Below are positions 1-8,871 of a stretch of DNA of 64,000 bases, one piece after another. Within the stretch, counting starts at the first letter, position 1, and each line of letters begins with the position of its first letter. A program made the position numbers and the translations under genes. The stretch comes from JBFONV01 sp040779335 (GTDB taxonomy: Bacteria; Pseudomonadota; Gammaproteobacteria; Enterobacterales; Alteromonadaceae), in the NCBI GenBank assembly GCA_040779335.1, contig JBFONV010000001.1, positions 1,116,001 through 1,180,000 on the forward strand. The letters are read 5' to 3'. The notes below the pieces were generated by a model. That model made no database searches. It saw only the letters and a program-made list of their open reading frames with translations, and was not told the origin of the DNA.

Positions 1-3000
1 AAAGTTCGGCGAAAAATCTACGCGGTGATGCAATGACCGACGTCATTTTTAATGGCGCCTCGAGTCGAAAGTTGGTCGGACAGGCAAGTGTTGAATTGTT
101 TTTTGAAAATATTCAAGGGCGAATTCAAGGTAGCATGGCCGATCGCAACGAGATATCTATTCGCCGGGTGGTTAATCGTGATGGCGCAAACCGTTATTTT
201 TTAAATGGGAGCAAATGTCGTCGTCGTGATATTACCGATATCTTTTTAGGTACAGGCTTAGGGCCAAGAAGTTATGCCATCATCGAACAAGGCACTATTT
301 CTAGATTAATAGAATCTAAACCGCAAGAATTGCGGGTGTTCATCGAAGAGGCCGCGGGTATTTCCAAATATAAAGAACGACGCAGAGAAACTGAAAACCG
401 TATCCGTCATACCCGAGAGAATCTTGAACGACTCTGTGATATTCGCAATGAACTATCAATGCAAATTGACAAACTGCATCAACAATCTGAAGCGGCTAAA
501 CGCTATAAAATATTAAAAAGCCAAGAGCGTAAACTAAAAGCTGAGTTATTAGTGCTTAAATGGCAAAAGTGCGACGAAAAGCATCGCCACTTTGATCAGC
601 AAGTCATTAAAGCGCAAAATAAAATATCTGATCTGAATATCGAAGCCAGCAAAAACGATGTTGAGTTGTTTTTAGCAAAACAACAGATGGAATCGAGTAG
701 TGAAGAGCTTGGATTAATACAACAGCAAAAGTTAGCCTTAAGTAGCAACATCGCACGGTTGGAACAAACTTTAAAACATCATAAGCAGGAACAAAAAACC
801 GTTGATGAAGACGTTAAACAGTTAGTTAATCAGATTAACTTGCTTACTGAGAAACGCGTTAACGCCAATAAACTTGTGCAGCAATCACAACACACCTTGC
901 AGCAAAATACCCCTGACTTATTGCTAGTAGAGCAACAACTTGAGCAGGCACGGCAAACGCTTTTAACGACGCAAAGTGAACTAGAGTTATTGCAATCGCA
1001 ATGGGATTGTCACCTTGAACAAAGTGCTAAAGTTAACACGCAAAAAATACAGTTAGAAAATAAGCAAGCAAGCCAGCAATTATCGCGTGATAAAACTGAT
1101 TCAAGGATGCATGACATCAGGCAATCATTAGATCACCTGCAAACAAAAACGCAAGAAAGTGAGCTTAAGGGTAACCAGCAAGCGGCTGAACTTTGCCAGC
1201 AAAAATTAGGTGAATTAACATCCGAACAGGAAGAAGTTGACCAGCGACTTGCGCAAGTAAATGAACAACATGCTGAACTAGAACAATGCATTGCAAAACA
1301 GCTAGGCTCGCTCGATGCGTTAAAAATTAATTTATCTCAACTAGAAAAACAGCAAAGCAACAAACCTGGTTGGCTAAAAAAACAACAGCAATGGTTGCTT
1401 GATTTAGGTATTAGCAATCACGGTTCAGTGTTTGAACATATCGTGGTTAACGAGAAATGGCAGGATGCCGTCGAATGTGTATTAACTGATAGGCTTAATG
1501 CAACACTGATTGACTCTGTGTTTGATAGCGACATTCCAGAGAATTTAGCGTTAGTAAATATTTTAATGTCGCCACCTGCTGATGAGGTCATTGAAACGCA
1601 AAGTGGTTCGTTGGCAGAAAAAGTCTCCGGCACAACAACTGTAAATAAGTATCTCAATCAGGTTTTTGTTGCTGAAGACATAGAACATGCTAGGCAGTTA
1701 TTAGCGGAGTTAAAATCATATCAGTCGGTGATATGTCCTGACACTACTTGGATAGGGCACCATTTTTTGCGTAAAGGATTATCTGAGCATGCTGATAATC
1801 TTCTCGAAAATCAGTCATTACTCATGCAACTTAAAGATAAAGTAACCTTTCTCCTTGATGAAATAGCAAGTAATGAGCAACGATTAAAACAGATTCAAAA
1901 TGAAAAAATCTCGTTGAGCGCATCGCAGCAAACTATGTTGCAGCAACAAAATTGCTTGGTTAGTGAAATAAATGCCATTGAGCAAAAACAAGCATTGTTT
2001 GCTCAGCAGCAACAGTATGACGCTGAACAAGTGACCTTATTGCAAAATGAACTAGAGCAGTTACAAAAGCAACGTGTAAGTGATGACTATGACTGTCAAG
2101 TTATTTCCCAGCAACTACATGATTTAGAGAAAGAAATTGCTCAGAAAACCAGTGGTAGTGAGCTTAGAGCGAAAAAGCAAACCATACAGGATGACAGTAA
2201 ACGTTTGCAATCAGAGATCAGCCAGTTACATGATAAACGTCATCAAATCGCCCTAATTGTTGAACAGGCAAAGCATGCCTATCAACAAAGCCTTAGCTCA
2301 ATTGAAGAAATTGAGCGGCAGATATTGCAATTGAATGAACAAAAAAATACTGTGGCATTACGCATCGATAAAAGTGAGCAATCGCTTAAAAATGATGAAC
2401 AGAACTTGCAAAAACAGCTCACAAAAATGGTTGATATTGATAAACAACTTCTTAGCGTAGAAAAAAAACGTCTATTGGCACAGCAAAAGATTAGCGAATT
2501 TGAACAGCATAAACAGGCACGAGTAGCTCGGCTTGATCATTACAAAGAGCAAATTGCACAATTTAACCTCGACGCCGAAAGCTTTAGGTTAAGAGCAGAG
2601 AATGCTCGAGAGCAGTTGTTAGAGATGCAACAAAGTATTGAGAGCGTGCAAGCGCAAATGCCAGATAATGTTAATGAGTCAATTTGGCAAGCACAGCTTA
2701 TTCGTCTCGCTAAAGACATTAGCCAGTTAGGGATCATTAATTTGGCGGCTATTGACGAGTATGAAACTCAATATCAACGTAAAGTGTTTTTAGATCAGCA
2801 AGATCAAGACTTGAACAACGCGCTAGACACACTAGAGTCAGTTATTAGTAAAATAGATCGAGAAAGTCGTTCGAAATTTAAAGAAACCTTTGATAAGGTA
2901 AATAACGACCTTAAACTGCTATTTCCAAAAGTGTTTGGCGGAGGGGTTGCCTATTTAGAATTAACCGGAGAAGATTTACTCGATACTGGGGTAACCATAA

Positions 3001-3344
3001 TGGCAAGACCTCCAGGTAAAAAAAATAGTACAATTCATCTGTTATCAGGTGGTGAAAAAGCGCTAACCGCATTATCATTGGTGTTTGCGATTTTTAGATT
3101 GAATCCAGCGCCGTTTTGTATGCTTGATGAAGTTGACGCGCCGTTAGATGATGCTAACGTAGAAAGGTTTTGTAATTTGGTGCGAGAAATGTCTCACACC
3201 GTGCAATTTATTTATATTAGTCATAATAAAATAGCGATGGAAATGGCTTCTCATTTAACTGGTGTAACGATGTTTGAAGCAGGGGTTTCAAGAATGGTTG
3301 CCGTTGATATTGATGAAGCGATTGCTATGGCAGAAGTATCCTAA
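1..3344 (+). CDS. smc: Chromosome segregation ATPase SMC (5' partial)
   Basis: SMC proteins form the ring-shaped condensin that compacts and orients newly replicated DNA near the origin. The frame is already open at base 3 (first codons S-S-A-K-N-L-R-G-D-A), so the true start and the Walker A loop lie upstream of the window; about 50 residues are missing. Visible are the rest of the N-terminal head, a very long Gln/Glu/Lys-rich coiled coil, a hinge region at about 1420-1770, a second coiled coil, and the C-terminal head with signature motif LSGGEKAL (about 3042) and Walker B CMLDEVDAPLDD (about 3117). The order smc-zipA-ligA is typical of gammaproteobacteria that use SMC rather than MukBEF. 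zipA follows after 13 bp and is probably cotranscribed. Confidence 0.97.
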   Translation, partial: SSAKNLRGDAMTDVIFNGASSRKLVGQASVELFFENIQGRIQGSMADRNEISIRRVVNRDGANRYFLNGSKCRRRDITDIFLGTGLGPRSYAIIEQGTISRLIESKPQELRVFIEEAAGISKYKERRRETENRIRHTRENLERLCDIRNELSMQIDKLHQQSEAAKRYKILKSQERKLKAELLVLKWQKCDEKHRHFDQQVIKAQNKISDLNIEASKNDVELFLAKQQMESSSEELGLIQQQKLALSSNIARLEQTLKHHKQEQKTVDEDVKQLVNQINLLTEKRVNANKLVQQSQHTLQQNTPDLLLVEQQLEQARQTLLTTQSELELLQSQWDCHLEQSAKVNTQKIQLENKQASQQLSRDKTDSRMHDIRQSLDHLQTKTQESELKGNQQAAELCQQKLGELTSEQEEVDQRLAQVNEQHAELEQCIAKQLGSLDALKINLSQLEKQQSNKPGWLKKQQQWLLDLGISNHGSVFEHIVVNEKWQDAVECVLTDRLNATLIDSVFDSDIPENLALVNILMSPPADEVIETQSGSLAEKVSGTTTVNKYLNQVFVAEDIEHARQLLAELKSYQSVICPDTTWIGHHFLRKGLSEHADNLLENQSLLMQLKDKVTFLLDEIASNEQRLKQIQNEKISLSASQQTMLQQQNCLVSEINAIEQKQALFAQQQQYDAEQVTLLQNELEQLQKQRVSDDYDCQVISQQLHDLEKEIAQKTSGSELRAKKQTIQDDSKRLQSEISQLHDKRHQIALIVEQAKHAYQQSLSSIEEIERQILQLNEQKNTVALRIDKSEQSLKNDEQNLQKQLTKMVDIDKQLLSVEKKRLLAQQKISEFEQHKQARVARLDHYKEQIAQFNLDAESFRLRAENAREQLLEMQQSIESVQAQMPDNVNESIWQAQLIRLAKDISQLGIINLAAIDEYETQYQRKVFLDQQDQDLNNALDTLESVISKIDRESRSKFKETFDKVNNDLKLLFPKVFGGGVAYLELTGEDLLDTGVTIMARPPGKKNSTIHLLSGGEKALTALSLVFAIFRLNPAPFCMLDEVDAPLDDANVERFCNLVREMSHTVQFIYISHNKIAMEMASHLTGVTMFEAGVSRMVAVDIDEAIAMAEVS

Positions 3345-3357
3345 AATAGGCTAGGTG

Positions 3358-4386
3358 ATGGAAGGAAATTTTAGAAACGCATTAATTATTATCAGTGCGA
3401 TTGTTATTGGCGCCATATTTATACATGGTTTGTGGACGATAAGAAAAAATAAAAATCCCTATAAGCTAAAAGCAAAAAAGACAAAAGTAGAGAATTTTGA
3501 ACGCGGTTTTGATCAATCAGGTTTTGATCAAGACGGCGTGAGTCGCGCGCGAGTTGTCGACCCGGAATCAATATTGTCTGATGAGGAAACTCCTGATATT
3601 CCAGCGCCGGCACCAGAGTATAGTGAAGATCCTATCCCTAAGGATTTAGAAAAACCCGCGCGCAGTGATATTGAATTAGAGCCAACAGGAGAAGCGTTAT
3701 TTGATAGCGATGATTTAGCGCCAGTGGACACTATTGATAAACCAAAACAGCAATCGGTTTATCAGGAACCTGTTATCCACGCTAAGCCTAAAGTTACTAT
3801 AGAAAAGCCAGTGCGCAAACGAGCCTCTAAGCCGCCAAGAAAAGAGACCCCAAAACGCAATCAGCTGGGCTTTGATTTTGATGATGGTATCGATGAATCG
3901 TTACCAAGTATGACGGCTGATGAGCAATTGCCACAACCGGAAAAAACAGCGGTAGAACCGGAAGTGCTAGTTTTATCTGTTATCATGTCTGAAAATCAGT
4001 TTATTTCGGGAGCTGCATTGTTGCCTTCGTTATTAACGCTAGGGATGAAATATGGTGACATGAACATATTTCACCGACATGAAGACAACGCTGGTAATGG
4101 TAAAGTGACTTTTAGTCTTGCCAACATGATGAATCCAGGAACTTTTGATTTGGATGCGATGGAAAGCTTTGCGACTCAAGGGATCAGTTTATTTATGACA
4201 CTACCCAACGCCGGTGATCCGTTTGAAGTCTTTGAACAAATGTTATCGGCAGCGAAGCAATTATCGCAAGAGTTCCACGGGCAATTATTAGACGACAAAC
4301 GTAGTGTGATGACTAAGCAAACCGAACAGCATTACATAGGTAAAATACGTGAGTTCGAGAGAAAAAGTCGTATCGCTGCGTTATAA
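3358..4386 (+). CDS. zipA: Cell division protein ZipA
   Basis: ZipA anchors and bundles FtsZ at the inner membrane during septum assembly. An N-terminal membrane segment (about residues 8-25, very short periplasmic end) is followed by a basic stretch, a long acidic and Pro-rich linker, and a C-terminal FtsZ-binding domain of about 140 residues. Adjacent GTG (3355) and ATG (3358) codons could both start it. The ATG is preferred because AATAGG at 3345-3350 then sits 7 bp away. The gene lies 13 bp after smc and 200 bp before ligA, the usual neighbours. The length of about 342 residues is normal for the family, whose linker varies. Confidence 0.95.
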   Translation: MEGNFRNALIIISAIVIGAIFIHGLWTIRKNKNPYKLKAKKTKVENFERGFDQSGFDQDGVSRARVVDPESILSDEETPDIPAPAPEYSEDPIPKDLEKPARSDIELEPTGEALFDSDDLAPVDTIDKPKQQSVYQEPVIHAKPKVTIEKPVRKRASKPPRKETPKRNQLGFDFDDGIDESLPSMTADEQLPQPEKTAVEPEVLVLSVIMSENQFISGAALLPSLLTLGMKYGDMNIFHRHEDNAGNGKVTFSLANMMNPGTFDLDAMESFATQGISLFMTLPNAGDPFEVFEQMLSAAKQLSQEFHGQLLDDKRSVMTKQTEQHYIGKIREFERKSRIAAL

Positions 4387-4586
4387 GTTTTACCTTTAGT
4401 GCACTTAACAAACCTGAGAAAATTTACCTAGCCTTTGTTTAAAGATAGGTCTAACAATAGGTTTAATGTGCACCAGCAGATATGAAATAAAATACGCTAA
4501 ACAAAGCAATTACACGAATTACATGAAACTGCACGTGCAAGCCGTCAGTGTATAAGTAAACTATTAATAAGAAAATAATAACCAAT

Positions 4587-6665
4587 ATGCCTGATACCTC
4601 TTTAAAAGCACGCGTCGCTGAATTACAGCAAACAATTAATCATTATAATCATCAATATTACGTACTTGATGCGCCGAGTGTGCCTGACGCTGAATATGAT
4701 CGCCTGATGCGGGAATTGATTGATATCGAGACAAAACATCCCGAGCTTAAAACGTTGGATTCACCCAGTCAGAAAGTGGGCGGCGCACCTTTAAAAGCGT
4801 TTACTCAGGTGGTACATCAATTGCCGATGTTATCTTTGGATAACGTTTTTTCTGACGATGAATGGCAAGCGTTTGTTAAACGCGTTAATGACAGGCTTGG
4901 GGCCGTAAAAGAGCTTAAGTTTTGTGCAGAGCCTAAGCTTGATGGCCTTGCCGTCAGTTTACGTTATGAACACGGCATGTTTGTCCAAGCCGCGACACGA
5001 GGCGATGGTGCGGTTGGCGAGAATATTACCGAAAATATTCGTACCATAAAATCTATTCCACTGCGCTTGCAAGGAGATAGCTACCCTGAAGTACTCGAAG
5101 TGCGTGGGGAAGTGTTTATGCCTAAAGCGAGTTTTGAACAGCTTAATGAACAGGCTAAACAAAAAGGTGAAAAAACTTTCGCTAATCCTCGTAATGCCGC
5201 GGCGGGCAGTTTACGTCAGCTTGATTCAAAAATTACTGCTAAACGTAACTTAGCATTTTATGCCTATGGTATTGGTTATGTTAGTGACGAAATTAGGGTA
5301 GGCAATGAAACAGGTGAGTTTTTTCAAGCACAACAGGTTAATTGGCTAGCTGATTCTCATTATCAGCGGTTATGTCAGTTAAAAGCGTTGGGCTTACCTA
5401 TGTGTCCAGAAGTTAAACTGCTCGATAGCGCCGCACAAGTTAATGATTTCTATCAATATATCTTGACGCACCGCGAACAGTTAAGTTACGAGATTGATGG
5501 CACTGTTTTTAAAGTTGATGACATTGCCTTGCAACAAAAATTAGGTTTTGTTGCCCGAGCGCCTCGTTGGGCAACGGCCTATAAATTTCCTGCCCAGGAA
5601 GAGCTAACGGTACTTGAAGACGTTGAATTTCAAGTTGGCAGAACAGGCGCTATTACCCCCGTTGCACGATTAAAACCTATTTTTGTCGGCGGTGTCACGG
5701 TTAGCAATGCAACATTGCACAACCAAGATGAAATTAATCGTTTAGGGTTAAAAATTCACGATACTGTCATTATTAGGCGAGCTGGGGATGTGATCCCACA
5801 GATTGTTAATGTTGTTCTCGAGCGTCGACCTGACAATGCCCGTGATATTATTTTTCCTCAAACCTGTCCTGTGTGTGATTCAGCGGTGGCTAAGGCTGAC
5901 GGTGAAGCAGTATTACGTTGTACTGGCGGTTTGTTTTGCGGGGCGCAACGTAAAGAAGCGATCAAACATTTTGCCTCACGCAAGGCGCTTAACATTGATG
6001 GTTTAGGGGATAAGCTTGTCGAGCAACTTGTCGATGAAGGGTTAATTGAGACGCCGGCTGATCTATTTAAGCTAACTGAGTTAGACGTTAGCACGATGGC
6101 GCGCATGGGACAGAAATCGGCGACTAATCTAATTAACGCGTTGGCAAAGGCGCGGCAGACGACGTTACCAAAATTTATTTATGCATTAGGTATTAGAGAA
6201 GTTGGAGAAACAACGGCTGCTAATTTAGCCCATTACTTCTTAAACTTTGAGGCGTTAAAAAGTGCCGATGAAGAAACACTACAACAAGTACCTGATGTTG
6301 GCAGTGTCGTCGCAAAAAACATCGTTAATTTTTTCAGTCAAGAACACAATATCGAAGTGATTGCTGAACTTGAAGCATTTATGTCTTGGCCTGATATTGA
6401 AACCAAATCAGAAGATCAACAACCATTATTAGCGCAAACCTTTGTGTTAACTGGAACGTTAAGCCACATGGGGCGCAATGAAGCGAAAGCTGCATTACAA
6501 TCACTCGGTGCTAAAGTATCAGGCAGTGTGTCGGCGAAAACAGACTTTTTAGTTGCGGGTGAAAAAGCAGGCTCTAAGTTAACCAAAGCCCAAGATCTCG
6601 GTGTTACTGTTTTAAGTGAAGCAGATATGCTTAAGTTGCTTGAATCCCATGGCATTACAGCGTAA
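4587..6665 (+). CDS. ligA: NAD-dependent DNA ligase LigA
   Basis: LigA seals nicks during replication and repair, using NAD+ to adenylate an active-site lysine. The 692-residue protein shows the N-terminal Ia domain (HxYYxxDxPxxPDxEYD pattern, residues 20-38), the KxDG motif with Lys117 as the expected nucleotidyl acceptor, an OB fold, a four-cysteine zinc finger (CPVC...C...C, about residues 430-455), helix-hairpin-helix repeats, and a C-terminal BRCT domain from about residue 610. Length and domain order are complete. The Shine-Dalgarno is weak (A-rich leader before the ATG). It closes the smc-zipA-ligA block. Confidence 0.98.
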   Translation: MPDTSLKARVAELQQTINHYNHQYYVLDAPSVPDAEYDRLMRELIDIETKHPELKTLDSPSQKVGGAPLKAFTQVVHQLPMLSLDNVFSDDEWQAFVKRVNDRLGAVKELKFCAEPKLDGLAVSLRYEHGMFVQAATRGDGAVGENITENIRTIKSIPLRLQGDSYPEVLEVRGEVFMPKASFEQLNEQAKQKGEKTFANPRNAAAGSLRQLDSKITAKRNLAFYAYGIGYVSDEIRVGNETGEFFQAQQVNWLADSHYQRLCQLKALGLPMCPEVKLLDSAAQVNDFYQYILTHREQLSYEIDGTVFKVDDIALQQKLGFVARAPRWATAYKFPAQEELTVLEDVEFQVGRTGAITPVARLKPIFVGGVTVSNATLHNQDEINRLGLKIHDTVIIRRAGDVIPQIVNVVLERRPDNARDIIFPQTCPVCDSAVAKADGEAVLRCTGGLFCGAQRKEAIKHFASRKALNIDGLGDKLVEQLVDEGLIETPADLFKLTELDVSTMARMGQKSATNLINALAKARQTTLPKFIYALGIREVGETTAANLAHYFLNFEALKSADEETLQQVPDVGSVVAKNIVNFFSQEHNIEVIAELEAFMSWPDIETKSEDQQPLLAQTFVLTGTLSHMGRNEAKAALQSLGAKVSGSVSAKTDFLVAGEKAGSKLTKAQDLGVTVLSEADMLKLLESHGITA

Positions 6666-6982
6666 CGTTGAATGGGTTATCATTTATCAATATTGCTTAA
6701 GCCATTAAGCGCTGCTGCCCTTTATACGATGTAATCGCAGGTTATTGCGGTTATATCGTCTAGTATCTCTCCTAAACCATCCTACTTAACCGTTCTTGTT
6801 TCTAACATCTTGTAAAGTTGAAAAATTGTCAGTCGATTGCTAGGGTATTAGTCTAGTTCGTTCAATGTTAACTGCTGTTTCTTGATCTCGAAGTTGAGTA
6901 CTTCGATAGACTTAGGGATGGATAAAATATGATACGAACTTGTATCTTTAGTGAAATATTTCAAATTCAATAGGAGTAAGTA
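6666..6982. other. Intergenic region, ligA to encFtn
   Basis: 317 bp with no convincing gene. It holds two short inverted repeats close to the ferritin-like gene, TCGAAGT-N5-ACTTCGA at 6888-6906 and GATAC-N6-GTATC at 6931-6946, followed by a strong ribosome binding site (AGGAG, 5-6 bp before the ATG). No clear terminator for ligA was seen. Confidence 0.5.
6888..6906. promoter_or_regulatory. Inverted repeat upstream of encFtn
   Basis: A perfect 7-bp inverted repeat with a 5-base centre (TCGAAGT TGAGT ACTTCGA), 77 bp before the ferritin-like gene. It could bind a dimeric regulator such as a redox or metal sensor. It does not look like a Fur box, and the regulator is unknown. Confidence 0.3.
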
Positions 6983-7270
6983 ATGGCAAATGAAGGTTAT
7001 CACGAACCCATAGGCGAATTAACTGATGAAACGAGAGATATGCACCGGGCAATTACGTCTTTAATGGAAGAGTTGGAAGCTGTCGACTGGTATAATCAAA
7101 GAGTTGATGCATGTAAAGACAGTGAATTAAAGGCCATCCTTATCCACAACAGAGATGAAGAAAAAGAACATGCCGCAATGGTGCTTGAGTGGATTCGACG
7201 CAAGGATCCTATTTTAGATAAAGAATTAAAAGACTATTTATTTACCGAAAAGCCTATTGGCCACAAATAA
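6983..7270 (+). CDS. Encapsulated-ferritin-like protein (EncFtn), no shell partner
   Basis: A 95-residue, two-helix ferritin-like protein very close in pattern to the EncFtn core of Rhodospirillum rubrum, which forms an annular decamer that oxidises Fe(II) inside an encapsulin nanocompartment. The metal-site residues are all present: Glu29, Glu30, Glu32, Trp36, Tyr37, Glu60 and His63, each two positions below the R. rubrum numbering as I recall it. What is missing is the C-terminal extension with the encapsulin-targeting peptide: the protein stops just after the YLFTE helix end. No encapsulin shell gene is within 7 kb upstream or 57 kb downstream. It is monocistronic, with a good AGGAG ribosome binding site. 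The fold is certain; a role in iron oxidation outside a shell is inferred. Confidence 0.88.
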   Translation: MANEGYHEPIGELTDETRDMHRAITSLMEELEAVDWYNQRVDACKDSELKAILIHNRDEEKEHAAMVLEWIRRKDPILDKELKDYLFTEKPIGHK

Positions 7271-7428
7271 GAACTTTTTCTGAAAGCGTCAAGACGAATA
7301 AAATGGTTTATTAGGAAAATAGTCTATCAGCACATGGCTTTATACTTTGGTAACGCTAATAAACTGTTTTTTTTATCTGTTAGTTATTCGTCATCTATCG
7401 CATTAAACAAGCTTGGAAATAGCAGATG

Positions 7429-7803
7429 CTATTTTAAGCCATTTACTGACAACAACGCGTAGAGAAAGGTCAGTAATGGTAGCGGCAGTAAAATGGTAAA
7501 AAGTATTGCTTCACACCACTCGATGGTTCGATATATTTTAAACCAAAAAGTATCTTCCGCTTTGGTTGAAGGTAGAGTTTGGAAGAAAAAAATAAAAGAG
7601 GCAAAAACCAGCGCTTGTAATGCTGAAAATAAGATAAATATCGCTAACCATACAAGCGGGCTTGGTGTTGATGTCACTATTTGCATTTCAAGGATCACAA
7701 ATAATAAGAACGCCAACAGACTCCACATTAACAGTCGCCAACGATAGGAAAGTAATAATAATGCTACTTGCTGGAATATCTCAGGGGTAAACCAATATTT
7801 CAT
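7429..7803 (-). CDS. Small membrane protein, unknown function
   Basis: A 124-residue, strongly hydrophobic protein not recognised as a named family. About three to four membrane segments are visible: near residues 22-42, 50-72 and 95-120, with a short polar loop (LPSTKAEDTFW) before the last. An upstream TTG exists, but the ATG at 7803 is the more natural start. It is convergent with encFtn and divergent from the 2H-like gene. Nothing in the sequence indicates its task. Confidence 0.6.
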   Translation of the reverse strand: MKYWFTPEIFQQVALLLLSYRWRLLMWSLLAFLLFVILEMQIVTSTPSPLVWLAIFILFSALQALVFASFIFFFQTLPSTKAEDTFWFKIYRTIEWCEAILFTILLPLPLLTFLYALLSVNGLK

Positions 7804-7933
7804 CAATACAACTTAAATCCTAATGTCACAAAATGGGATAATTCACCATAGCTATGCTATAAGTGTAGCACTATCGTTATAGCAATGTGAGAGGTTGTGT
7901 CGCTAGGTTTGGCAAAAGCGAGCAAAGTTAGTT

Positions 7934-8512
7934 ATGAAAAAAAATATTACCGCTTTATGGTTACTTTGTTTGTTGGTTGTGACTAAATCTTATGCCTTTA
8001 GTGGCGTTGACTCAGCACTTAAACCCGCTAGGGATCTTTTTTTCGTCGACAGTTTTGCTGTTAAATCTCAAAAGACTATTCGCGTGAAAACGTCAAAGTT
8101 AAAAGACAATGCTGGCTTGGAATATATAGGTGCTATCGTCAGCGCCGCAGAATTGGCACCTTTTTTAGCACAATTAAAAGCTGAATTAGGAAATGAGTTT
8201 ACCCGGTTTCGCCAAAATCAGTCAGCTAGAGATCACCATAAATTCCATGTGACCTTGATAAATCCTATGGAATATCAATTATTATTAACTAAGAATTTAA
8301 CGATAGGACAAGAGATCAGCATTAATTTATTGGGACTAGGACGCGCAGCGAAAGCGGGAAAAAGTGCTTACTTTGTCGTGGTTCAGTCTAATGACGGCCA
8401 GTTCTATCGTCAGAAGTTGGTTCTACAAAACAAAGATTTTCATATAACTTTAGGTTTTGACCCTCAAGATGTCTATGGTGTAAGTAAGGGGACTGATAGT
8501 TTGATCCAGTGA
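7934..8512 (+). CDS. Exported 2H-phosphoesterase-like protein
   Basis: A 192-residue protein with a classical Sec signal peptide (MKKN start, hydrophobic core, cleavage near YAFS, about residue 21). Two H-x-T motifs, FHVTLINP (about residue 107) and FHITLGFDP (about residue 172), are about 65 residues apart, as expected for the paired catalytic histidines of the 2H phosphoesterase superfamily (RNA ligase/cyclic phosphodiesterase fold). The DVYGVSKG ending after the second motif resembles the '2H-SAK' variants. Known 2H enzymes open 2',3'- or 1'',2''-cyclic phosphates, mostly in the cytoplasm; this copy should act in the periplasm or outside. The substrate is unknown. Confidence 0.7.
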   Translation: MKKNITALWLLCLLVVTKSYAFSGVDSALKPARDLFFVDSFAVKSQKTIRVKTSKLKDNAGLEYIGAIVSAAELAPFLAQLKAELGNEFTRFRQNQSARDHHKFHVTLINPMEYQLLLTKNLTIGQEISINLLGLGRAAKAGKSAYFVVVQSNDGQFYRQKLVLQNKDFHITLGFDPQDVYGVSKGTDSLIQ

Positions 8513-8871
8513 AAATTTAATCACAAAAGCAGAGAGTGCCAATAGTGTTGATACGTGCCATCAAGCAACTAGCAATACACATCAAAGATCAACACTCAGA
8601 CTCAGCGGCACCGTCACCAAAAAATAACTTCAATTAAGACAATTCAACATTCTGAGCATAAGTCCATTAGGCCAAGGAAAGCCATTTGCGTTAATGTTTG
8701 AAAAACACCTCCAGCTTAGGTTTATATCTACGCTGATTTTAGTGGCCTCTTTTGACTTAGGCTGAGTTGAACCATTGTGTTAACTATCGAAAAGTTAGGA
8801 GTAGAAATAGGTCGCAAACTTTTTATACTGCCTTAAAATAAAGGGTAATTATTGTTTAGTAGGGATATAGG
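8513..8871. other. Intergenic region, possible gene relic
   Basis: 359 bp without a full gene. An open stretch of about 45 codons on the + strand (ending near 8757) has no recognisable domain and no clear start, and its reverse strand is also partly open, which could mean a decayed gene. The last 60 bp, A/T-rich, is the likely promoter region of the M48 protease gene. Confidence 0.35.
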
